The position numbers were made by a program, and so were the translations under genes. A DNA stretch of 63,940 bases from a bacterium (GTDB lineage Bacteria; CSSED10-310; JAFGSJ01). The notes beneath the pieces were generated by a model. It was not told the DNA's origin, did no database searches, and saw nothing but the letters and a program-made list of their open reading frames with translations. The stretch's first letter is position 1. Each line of letters starts with the position of its first letter. The DNA lies in NCBI GenBank assembly GCA_016934675.1, contig JAFGSJ010000007.1, forward strand, positions 1 through 63,940, in the 5' to 3' direction. Of this stretch, positions 44,501 through 52,513 are shown piece by piece.

Positions 44501-47500
44501 ATGCGTCCCGGTACAATCCAACTCATCTTGTTTCTCGCGATCTGGGGAGGAATTGGTCTTGTTCCAGATGGGGTCTCGCATACACAAAGCGCAGTCCAGG
44601 ATCAGGTCGAGGCACCTGTCTTTCAGACAGGAAGACCTGGTGCTTCATCGAGCAGGGCCGAAGGTGAATGGGCTAATCAATTCTCACAGGTTGCGTTTAA
44701 CGGGAACATCGAGGCCATTGCCCTGGATGGCACTCATCTTTATGTCGGCGGTGATTTTGGTCCGACCTGCATTACCGGTGCGACCTATCTGGCCAGTTGG
44801 GACGGCAGTGCCTGGTCCGGACTCGGTTCCGGGATGAATGCTCGAGTCAGTGCTCTGGCTGTTGATGGGAGTGGTAATCTCTATGCGGGGGGCGCTTTTA
44901 CCACAGCCGGTGGTGTGCCGGTCAATTATATTGCCAGATGGGATGGCATATCGTGGTCAGCACTGGGTTCCGGGATGGACGCCCGCGTCACTGCCCTGAC
45001 CATCGATTCCAGCGGGAACCTCTATGCCGCCGGCTGCTTCACGAGCGCGGGCGGTATCAATGCGAACAGGATCGCCCGTTGGGACGGTTCTACCTGGTCA
45101 CCTCTCGGCTCCGGAATGGACAACCATATCATGTCTCTGACTTTGGATGGAAGCGGCAATCTCTATGCAGGGGGATACTTTACACTAGCGGATGGTCTGA
45201 GTGCGAACCATGTGGCCAAATGGGACGGGAGTGTCTGGTCAGCTCTTGGGACAGGTTTGAATGGCCCAACCTGGGCCCTGGCCGTGAACGGAAGTGGGGA
45301 GCTCTATGCCGGTGGTGCTTTTACTTCAGCGGGCGGCTCCAGTGCGAGCCATATCGCCAAATGGGACGGTAGTTCCTGGTCTGCCCTCGGCCCAGGTCTG
45401 GATAACCGCGTCATGACTTTGTCACTGGACGGGAGCGACAATCTCTATGCGGGTGGCTATTTTACATCGGCAGGAGGGCTGACTGTCCACCACACTGCCG
45501 TCTGGAACGGCGTTTCCTGGTCCGGACTCGGAAGTGGCACGAATAAATATGTTTCGGCCCTGGTTTATGATGGAAGCAATACTCTCTATGTCGGCGGCGC
45601 TTTTACGACAGCAGGCACTACCAATGCAAACAGGATAGCCCGCTGGAATAGCAGTTCCTGGCTGGCAATCAGCCCGGCTCTTGGTGTGAATGGCCTTGTT
45701 CGGGCTTTGATCGTTGATGATAGTGGTATGCTGTATCTGGGAGGTGATTTCTCAATGGTTGGCGGTGTGACTGCTCATCACATCGCCCGATGGGATGGCA
45801 GTGCCTGGTCAACGCTCGATACCGGTCTGAATGATAATGTCTACGCTCTCGCTCTCGACGGAAGCGGTAACCTCTATGTCGGGGGCAGTTTCACCAGCGC
45901 TGGCGGTGTGAGTGCGAACTATGTCGCCAGATGGGATGGCACTTCCTGGTCAGCTCTCGGGACCGGTATGAATTCTGTGGTCTATGCCTTGAGCTGTGAT
46001 GGAAGCGGCATTCTCTATGCCGGAGGTAACTTCACCCAGGCTGGGACCGCGACTGCTTCATATGTCGCTCGATGGAACGGTTCGGCCTGGTCAGCCCTCG
46101 GGACCGGTATGAATAATGAGGTCTATGCCTTGACCTGTGACGGGAGCGGAAATCTCTACGCCGGAGGCTCATTCACAATTGCCGGAGAAGTGAATGCCAA
46201 CAAAATTGCTCAATGGGATGGTAGCTCCTGGCTGGATCTCGATGGCGGCATGCATAACCATGATGTTCATGCTTTGGCAGTGGATAGTGCCAATAATCTC
46301 TATGCCGGCGGTGAATTCACCATGGCTGGAAACGTCAGTGCCAACAGAATCGCCCGATGGAACGGCTCAAACTGGTCCATTCTCGGTACCGGTTTGAATT
46401 CACATGTCTATGCCCTGAATATCGTCGAAAATGATGTGCTCTATGCTGGCGGCGTATTCACAATCGCAGGCGGGGCCGTCGCCAGCAAGATCGCTCAGTG
46501 GGATGGCAGTGCCTGGTCTGCACTCGATGGTGGCATCACCGGGAATGGCTATGTCAAAGCCCTGGCCGGAAGCTGCCTCACACCCCTTTATACCGGAGGC
46601 TATTTCCAGTCAGTGAATGGAACATGTTCCATGTGTATGGCTGCATTTGCCATCGAGAATGAATGTGCCTACCGCAACAATCTGATCGCTCTCTATAACA
46701 GCACCAACGGTCCGGATTGGACTGACCGGACGAACTGGTTGGGTGAAAGCGGCACCGAATGCCTCTGGTTCGGACTCACCTGCGACAACTGTAATTATAT
46801 CGTGCTCGAACTCGAATTGGCAGAAAATAACCTTGTTGGCTCGCTTCCTACTGAAATTGGCGGGATTACTGATCTCGAAATCCTTGATCTGCAAAGGAAC
46901 TGTCTCGGTGGAGAAATTCCCAGTTCGCTGGGCAATTTGACGGACCTGACCCAAATCAACCTGAATTCAAACAATTTGAAAGGTGCTATTCCTACATCTT
47001 TGCTCAATCTGACCACTCTGATCGATGGCCAATCCGATTTTCGTTGGAACGGCCTTTCGACAAACTACACCCCCCTTCGGACCTTTTTGAATACGAAACA
47101 AATCGGGGGCGATTGGGAAAATACTCAGACCATCACACCCACGGGTTTAACTGCCACTCTTCACACGATTACCGAGGTCCTGCTCGAGTGGACACCAATT
47201 ACCTATATCGGGGACACAGGCGGTTATGAGGTCAATTACCGGATCGGTCACGAGGGACCATTTACCGTGTACAACACCACAGCCGATAAAACAGTTACTT
47301 CCATGATAGTATCAGGTTTGACACCATACACTTTTTATGATTTTGCTCTAGCTGCAGTTACGTATCCTCATGCCAACAATCCCAATACCGTTCGGAGTGA
47401 TCTTACAAACACTGTAACTGTCTTGATCTTACCTGCTATCACCCTGGAACTCACTGTCACTAAAGAAGGCAATGATGCGAAAATCGAGTGGTCAGCCTTG

Positions 47501-47647
47501 CCGGGTGAATACTTCGATGTCCTTGCCACAACCTCGCTTGAACTTCCCTTCACATCCCTGGGCGATAATGTGACTCCGCCTTTCTTTCACAGCAATGTCA
47601 TTAACAATGGTCTCGACTATTTATACATCGTTGTGCCTCACGAATAA
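44501..47647 (+). CDS. Large secreted protein: 13 propeller-type repeats, LRR, fibronectin III
   Basis: The 1048-residue protein begins with a signal peptide (LILFLAIWGGIGLVPDGVS). It then has 13 full copies and one partial copy of a repeat of about 47 residues, each of the form LYAGGxFTxAGG, A-x-x-IARWDG, WSALG-x-GMN and V-x-AL. Next comes a short leucine-rich repeat region (LELAENNLVGSLPTEIGG, LDLQRNCLGG) with N-capping cysteines. It ends in fibronectin-like strands. The repeats resemble secreted delta-60/kelch-like propellers, so two beta-propellers are likely. GAGGAG lies six to eight bases before ATG 44501. A surface or adhesive role is inferred, not shown. Confidence 0.85.
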   Translation: MRPGTIQLILFLAIWGGIGLVPDGVSHTQSAVQDQVEAPVFQTGRPGASSSRAEGEWANQFSQVAFNGNIEAIALDGTHLYVGGDFGPTCITGATYLASWDGSAWSGLGSGMNARVSALAVDGSGNLYAGGAFTTAGGVPVNYIARWDGISWSALGSGMDARVTALTIDSSGNLYAAGCFTSAGGINANRIARWDGSTWSPLGSGMDNHIMSLTLDGSGNLYAGGYFTLADGLSANHVAKWDGSVWSALGTGLNGPTWALAVNGSGELYAGGAFTSAGGSSASHIAKWDGSSWSALGPGLDNRVMTLSLDGSDNLYAGGYFTSAGGLTVHHTAVWNGVSWSGLGSGTNKYVSALVYDGSNTLYVGGAFTTAGTTNANRIARWNSSSWLAISPALGVNGLVRALIVDDSGMLYLGGDFSMVGGVTAHHIARWDGSAWSTLDTGLNDNVYALALDGSGNLYVGGSFTSAGGVSANYVARWDGTSWSALGTGMNSVVYALSCDGSGILYAGGNFTQAGTATASYVARWNGSAWSALGTGMNNEVYALTCDGSGNLYAGGSFTIAGEVNANKIAQWDGSSWLDLDGGMHNHDVHALAVDSANNLYAGGEFTMAGNVSANRIARWNGSNWSILGTGLNSHVYALNIVENDVLYAGGVFTIAGGAVASKIAQWDGSAWSALDGGITGNGYVKALAGSCLTPLYTGGYFQSVNGTCSMCMAAFAIENECAYRNNLIALYNSTNGPDWTDRTNWLGESGTECLWFGLTCDNCNYIVLELELAENNLVGSLPTEIGGITDLEILDLQRNCLGGEIPSSLGNLTDLTQINLNSNNLKGAIPTSLLNLTTLIDGQSDFRWNGLSTNYTPLRTFLNTKQIGGDWENTQTITPTGLTATLHTITEVLLEWTPITYIGDTGGYEVNYRIGHEGPFTVYNTTADKTVTSMIVSGLTPYTFYDFALAAVTYPHANNPNTVRSDLTNTVTVLILPAITLELTVTKEGNDAKIEWSALPGEYFDVLATTSLELPFTSLGDNVTPPFFHSNVINNGLDYLYIVVPHE
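44735..46650 (+). repeat. Tandem coding repeats of about 141 bp
   Basis: Thirteen units of about 47 codons follow each other within the secreted protein gene, with blocks such as CTCTATGCCGGAGG and TGGTCAGCCCTCGG recurring almost unchanged. Such arrays tend to gain and lose units by recombination. Confidence 0.8.
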
Positions 47648-47715
47648 ACTATCCGTGAACTTGTCAGGACGCACATTCAGAACTGTGATGGCATGAAAAC
47701 GCTCTTGGCGGTGGC

Positions 47716-48681
47716 TTATTGGTTCGTGACCGGAGACGATGGCGTGTGGTTATCGTCCTGCCCTTGTCGGACAAAGTCATCGAGAGTTTCTATAATTTTG
47801 GGCTTTTCTTCAGGAGTATCATGGTCGGGTTGATCGATAGTATCGTCGAGATCCTGCTTCTGGATAACGGCAGTAATTTCATCTTCTTTACGGCCATTCG
47901 AGGAAGCTGTGTCCGGATCATTGATGAATTTTACCAGGATCAGGGTGATATTATCATCACCACCGTTTTCATTCGCCAGTTGGATCAGGCGTTCAGCGGC
48001 TTGATCCAGATCGTTTTCATTCTCCAGGATCACTTCCTTCATCATTTCATCCTCGATCAAGCCGGAGAGCCCGTCAGAACATAGAATAATAATATCCCCA
48101 TTCCGCACTCGCTCGGTTTGAAGATCGACCTCGACATTTTCTTTGGTCCCGAGGGCCCGGGTGATGATATTCTTCATGGGATGGTTCCGGGCTTCGTCTT
48201 TGGAGATTTCACCCAGCATAACCTGAACATTGACCCAGGAGTGGTCGAAGGTCAACGGCTTAATGCGGCTTTCCCGGATGAGATAAGCACGGCTGTCGCC
48301 CACATGACCGATATAGGCAATACCGTTATTGTAGAACAGACTGACGATGGTCGTACCCATGCCTTCGAGCTTCTGTTGTTCGAGAGCGGTTTGATAAATC
48401 CGGTTATTCGCCAGTTTAATAGCTGTTTCGAGCTGATTCGCCTCCTCGGGCAAATCCAGATTAATATCAAAAGGCCAGGTGATTTCTTCATCCTGATTGG
48501 CAACGGTGATGAATTCCTTCATGGTTTCGACGGCGATTTTGGAAGCCACCTCTCCAGCGGCATGCCCGCCCATACCATCTGCAACCACGAACAGATTCCG
48601 GTTTGCCAGAATTGAATAATTATCTTCATTCAGGTTCCTCTTTCGGCCCAAATCAGTTTTCGCGCTATATTCGATTCGCAC
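47716..48681 (-). CDS. PP2C-family serine/threonine phosphatase (Stp/PrpC type)
   Basis: The 321-residue protein holds a 245-residue PP2C catalytic domain and an acidic, low-complexity tail. Motifs: TDLGRKRNLNEDNY, VVADGMGGHAAGEVAS, IGHVGDSRAYLI and ILCSDGLSG, with the metal-binding aspartates. It would reverse Ser/Thr phosphorylation in the cytoplasm, e.g. the phosphothreonines read by the FHA protein. GAGGAG lies seven bases before the GTG start. The tail (DDTIDQPDHDTPEEKP) is unusual and probably disordered. Confidence 0.92.
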   Translation of the reverse strand: MRIEYSAKTDLGRKRNLNEDNYSILANRNLFVVADGMGGHAAGEVASKIAVETMKEFITVANQDEEITWPFDINLDLPEEANQLETAIKLANNRIYQTALEQQKLEGMGTTIVSLFYNNGIAYIGHVGDSRAYLIRESRIKPLTFDHSWVNVQVMLGEISKDEARNHPMKNIITRALGTKENVEVDLQTERVRNGDIIILCSDGLSGLIEDEMMKEVILENENDLDQAAERLIQLANENGGDDNITLILVKFINDPDTASSNGRKEDEITAVIQKQDLDDTIDQPDHDTPEEKPKIIETLDDFVRQGQDDNHTPSSPVTNQ

Positions 48682-48800
48682 AGATCACTCCTCTAAATCA
48701 ATTTCCCTATCCATGAGATACTCAATAGGTAGCGTAGATAATACCTCTATATCAATATTAAGGAATTTCATAATCGATTGTCAAGTTATTATTTCATATT

Positions 48801-49931
48801 TCAGCAACTCTGCTCGATGCGGAACCCGTATTTCTGAATGACCATTTCATTTAATTTCTGGCGGACTTTCTTGATTGGCCGGTTGTCGGGTTGAGAATGA
48901 ACGCGATTGGTCAAAAGTACGATTGCAATCTCTCGGGTGAAATCAAGATACAGCGAACAGCCTGTGAAACCGGTGTGGCCGATCGACTCGGACGATAGGG
49001 TCGGGCCGCCACTCCAACCCGGTGCAGAGAGGTGCCAACCGATACTGAACCGGTCCGGACCATGTTCACAGTAACAGGTCCTGGTCCAATCCAGACATTG
49101 TTTTGAAAAAAACAGGTCTGAACCACTATGACCGTTATTCAACAGCATTTGACAAAACAGGGCTAAATCCTGAACAGTGGAGAACAAACCGGCGTTTCCC
49201 GCCGGTCGCCCGAGGAAGTAAGCGTTACCGTCATGGACTTGACCGTGGATCAATCGAGTCCTGACAGAGGTTTTAGGCATATTTCGGGCTTGAATCTGCT
49301 TCGCTTCCAGATCATTACCCAACTCTGTGGCCGCACAATTCTCCTTCGGATTATATGGGAAGAAACAAGTCCGGGACATACCGAGAGGTTGAAATACCAG
49401 TTCCTGTGCCAGTGTGCCCAGGTCCTGTCCACAGATAATCGGTAACAGTTCGCCCAGAAGAATGTAGTCAAGGCAACTATACTGACAGCGTGGTTGATCT
49501 CGGCCTTGGCCTTGAAGGGGCATAGCCAGGAGAAAGGGCAGGACTTGCTCAGGTAGCCTGCATGCGGCATAGAGTGGATACCAGTCACTGAAACCGGCCC
49601 GATGGGATAAAAGATCGCACAGAGTCACCTCTCGCTTGTCTTCAGGGCATTGTGGGCCAAGCAGAAAGGCAAGATCAGACGAGAGATCGAGCTGGCCGTG
49701 GTCTGCCAAACGTTTATAGACAGCTGCAGTTGCCACCGGCTTCGTCAACGAGGCAATATCAAAGAGTGTGTCCGGGTCAATTGGATGTGGTAAACCCTGG
49801 GCATCAGCAAAGCTACCGCCCTGAAATGTTTCGAGCAGGCCAGTCCTGGCAACGATCCCGTAACTATAACCGGGAAAACTGTTGGCCAGAACCTGCTGAT
49901 CAAGATAGTGTCGTATCTCAGACAAAGCCAC
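48801..49931 (-). CDS. Beta-lactamase-like serine hydrolase (class C fold)
   Basis: The 376-residue protein has SxxK as Ser61-Lys64 (IASLTKPVA), a Tyr-containing second motif in CQYSCLDYILLG and the third motif as GHTG. There is no signal peptide, so it is cytoplasmic or exported by another route. Members are esterases, D-aminopeptidases or wall-recycling enzymes more often than lactamases. It starts six bases after the flippase-like gene and lies opposite namZ, whose relatives work in muropeptide recycling. Substrate unknown. Confidence 0.85.
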   Translation of the reverse strand: MALSEIRHYLDQQVLANSFPGYSYGIVARTGLLETFQGGSFADAQGLPHPIDPDTLFDIASLTKPVATAAVYKRLADHGQLDLSSDLAFLLGPQCPEDKREVTLCDLLSHRAGFSDWYPLYAACRLPEQVLPFLLAMPLQGQGRDQPRCQYSCLDYILLGELLPIICGQDLGTLAQELVFQPLGMSRTCFFPYNPKENCAATELGNDLEAKQIQARNMPKTSVRTRLIHGQVHDGNAYFLGRPAGNAGLFSTVQDLALFCQMLLNNGHSGSDLFFSKQCLDWTRTCYCEHGPDRFSIGWHLSAPGWSGGPTLSSESIGHTGFTGCSLYLDFTREIAIVLLTNRVHSQPDNRPIKKVRQKLNEMVIQKYGFRIEQSC

Positions 49932-49937
49932 CCACTT

Positions 49938-50972
49938 TCAATCGCGGTTCCTGGGGTTCATCCTCATGAATACAAGCAGCATGACTGCACCGATAGCCAC
50001 GGCGAACCACAATGTGGTCACCCTGATGATCAGGGTCACTGCCACAGCTATGGGCTTGGGGACTTCCTTCAGGATGAGCAGGCCGGATAAACTGGTTTCT
50101 GTCAAGCCCACGCCACCGGGTAACATGGTCAAAGCCCCCAGGATTATCGAGAATGCATAGATAAAAACACCTTCAGCCATCTGAAAATCAAAACCAAAAC
50201 CGTGCAACAGTATCAGAAATGCGATGCCCTCGAATGACCATGACACGACACTGAGAATTGTTGTCCAGGTCAAGCGCTTCGGTGTGACCAGTTCGTGAAT
50301 ACTTTCATAAGCGACCGTTAACTTCTGGGGTAGATTCAGGAGATTAACCCCAAAATGATGCCTGGTCTCAGAGTTGCCTGGCTCGGTCGAGCTTCCTGGC
50401 TGTATCGTGTCCCCGGTAAAAATGGCCCGAATCATTTTTTCTAGTAATCCGATCAGGAAGAGAGATATCGTACGGGAGCTGAACACGGTGACCAGGACCA
50501 CGACCAGGGCGAGACTGATCAGAAGAACTTCGATACTCGCATGTTTACTGGTCAGGCCCAAAAGAATGAGTACGATTAAACCCATGAAATCAGTCAGTCT
50601 TTCCGCAACCACAATCGGTGCTGAACGACTGATCGGCGTCTCATTGATGCTCTTCAGTAAAAACGACTTCAATACTTCGCCAAATTTGCCCGGTGAGATG
50701 GACATGATCAATCCAGCCAGAAAGATAGATATACTTTGGGCTCGTCTGATCTCTATATTGAGGATATGAAGATAATACTCCCATTTGAAAAAACGGAACA
50801 GATAATTACACAATGACAGCAGAAGTAATACCGGCAAGTAATATAAGGGAAATGTCAACAGGGCCCGACTCAACTCCTCGAAGTTGGCATACAGGGACAG
50901 TCCGATGAAGACCAGGGCACAAAAAACAAGTGACCAGAGTAACTTTCGCCATAACTGATGTAAATTCAACAA
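49938..50972 (-). CDS. Polytopic LPG-synthase TM-domain/flippase-like protein (UPF0104)
   Basis: The 344-residue protein has about eight membrane helices and the pattern of the MprF/AglD membrane domain: FRFFKWEYYLHIL, SISPGKFGEVLKSFLL, VAERLTDFMGL and PGGVGLTETSLSGLL. Such proteins move or modify lipids. TTG at 50972 is preceded by GGGAGGA nine bases upstream. It runs directly into the hydrolase gene. No cytoplasmic transferase domain is fused, so an aminoacyl-transfer role is unlikely; lipid flipping is an inference. Confidence 0.85.
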   Translation of the reverse strand: MLNLHQLWRKLLWSLVFCALVFIGLSLYANFEELSRALLTFPLYYLPVLLLLSLCNYLFRFFKWEYYLHILNIEIRRAQSISIFLAGLIMSISPGKFGEVLKSFLLKSINETPISRSAPIVVAERLTDFMGLIVLILLGLTSKHASIEVLLISLALVVVLVTVFSSRTISLFLIGLLEKMIRAIFTGDTIQPGSSTEPGNSETRHHFGVNLLNLPQKLTVAYESIHELVTPKRLTWTTILSVVSWSFEGIAFLILLHGFGFDFQMAEGVFIYAFSIILGALTMLPGGVGLTETSLSGLLILKEVPKPIAVAVTLIIRVTTLWFAVAIGAVMLLVFMRMNPRNRD

Positions 50973-51252
50973 GGAGGATGTCCTCCCGGATCGTTTCAGT
51001 ATTGTTTATCCGGTTCGTCCGGTTGTCCGCTGCTCCAACGACCGCTCGCCAGATCAACCATAACCGCTCCAATTTTCGAATTTCCTTTACAGTAAGTATT
51101 TTGGACTCAAATGTCAATTCGAGCCCATGCCACTCATTCAAGAGTCATGGTTGTTTTTACATCGAAATTTTGCTATGAAGGATTGATGAATGGGCCACAG
51201 AACTTGTTAAAAAAAACTGTATTTCTATCACTTGGGCCATAGGTTAATTGAT

Positions 51253-52434
51253 ATGAAAAGAAACAGACATGTTCTGAGTGGTTTCGAGGTCAGCCGGACC
51301 AACGGTTTTCGTGAGTTTAACGGTTCGAGGATCGGCCTGGTCGCCAATCATACCTCGGTCGGAGCTGACCTTCTCCCCTCTTTTTATCACTTGATCAGCT
51401 CATCCGATCTGAAACTGGTCCGTCTCTTCAGTCCTGAGCACGGTTTGTGGGGGACCGCTCAGGACCAGGAACAGGTCAAGACCGAACGAGACCCGCGAAC
51501 CGGCCTCGAGATTGTCAGCCTGTACGGGCAGCAATTGGCCCCGTCTGAGGAAATGATCGCGGATTGTGACCTGATTGTGTTTGATATTCAGGATATAGGT
51601 GTCCGCTATTATACTTTTGTTTATACCATGTTGCTGACCATGAAAGTGTGTGCCGCCGCTTCAAAACCGTTCATGGTCTTGGACCGACCTAATCCGCTGG
51701 GTGGTCTGAAACGGGAAGGTAATCTGCTCGAACCGGCTTTCCGATCGTTCGTCGGACTCTATCCTTTGCCTGTTGTTCATGGTTTGACCGTAGCCGAGCT
51801 CGCTCTTTTCATCAATGAGACCGAACAGATACGGTGCCAGTTGCAGGTAGTACCCTGCCAGGGCTGGCACCGGGATATGCTGTATGAACAGACGGGACTG
51901 ACCTGGGTCCCACCCTCTCCGAACATGCCCGCTCTCACGACTGCTCATGTCTATGCCGGTAGTTGCCTGTTCGAAGCAACCAATGTTTCGGAAGGGCGAG
52001 GCACCACGCTACCTTTCGAATTGATCGGAGCCCCTTGGATCGATCCCTTTGAATGGCTTGAGGCCTTGAATTATTACCGACTCGAGGGGGTCCGCTTCCG
52101 ACCCTTGTATTTCAGGCCCTTGACCAACAAGCATGCCGGACTGACCTGCGGTGGACTACAGATACATGTCTTGGACCGCCCGAATTTTCAAGCCTATCTG
52201 ACCGGGATCGTCATGCTCAAAACCTTGTTTGCTCTCTATCCCAAGCGCTGTGCCTGGAAACAACCACCATATGAATTCGAGCAACACAAATTGCCTATTG
52301 ACATCTTGTGCGGGAACGAAGCGATCAGGTTGTGGATCGAGCAGGGTCAATTCCTGTCCGAACTGAGTTCAACCTGGCCAGACCAGGTCCGATCTTTTGA
52401 AAACAGGATTGCCCCGTTTCTCCTTTATTCCTGA
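51253..52434 (+). CDS. namZ: DUF1343 exo-beta-N-acetylmuramidase, NamZ-like
   Basis: The 393-residue protein carries the DUF1343 motifs GLVANHTSV, FSPEHGLWG, DIQDIGVRYYTFVYTM, LDRPNPLGG and PNMPALTTAHVYAG. Characterised relatives release N-acetylmuramic acid from non-reducing ends of wall glycans. No signal peptide is visible, so it would act on recovered muropeptides in the cytoplasm unless exported. A TTG at 51232 would add seven residues; ATG at 51253 is preferred. It lies opposite a beta-lactamase-like hydrolase and before polA. Confidence 0.88.
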   Translation: MKRNRHVLSGFEVSRTNGFREFNGSRIGLVANHTSVGADLLPSFYHLISSSDLKLVRLFSPEHGLWGTAQDQEQVKTERDPRTGLEIVSLYGQQLAPSEEMIADCDLIVFDIQDIGVRYYTFVYTMLLTMKVCAAASKPFMVLDRPNPLGGLKREGNLLEPAFRSFVGLYPLPVVHGLTVAELALFINETEQIRCQLQVVPCQGWHRDMLYEQTGLTWVPPSPNMPALTTAHVYAGSCLFEATNVSEGRGTTLPFELIGAPWIDPFEWLEALNYYRLEGVRFRPLYFRPLTNKHAGLTCGGLQIHVLDRPNFQAYLTGIVMLKTLFALYPKRCAWKQPPYEFEQHKLPIDILCGNEAIRLWIEQGQFLSELSSTWPDQVRSFENRIAPFLLYS

Positions 52435-52513
52435 CCGGGGACAGTCCGGTGACTATGTCTTTATCTACCCTAGACAGAATTGTCTGACTGAAACTTTTAT
52501 GAAGTGAGGGATT

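Noticed and set aside
48118..48615. A 165-codon rightward open frame
   Set aside because: It is antisense to the PP2C phosphatase, whose four metal motifs are complete.
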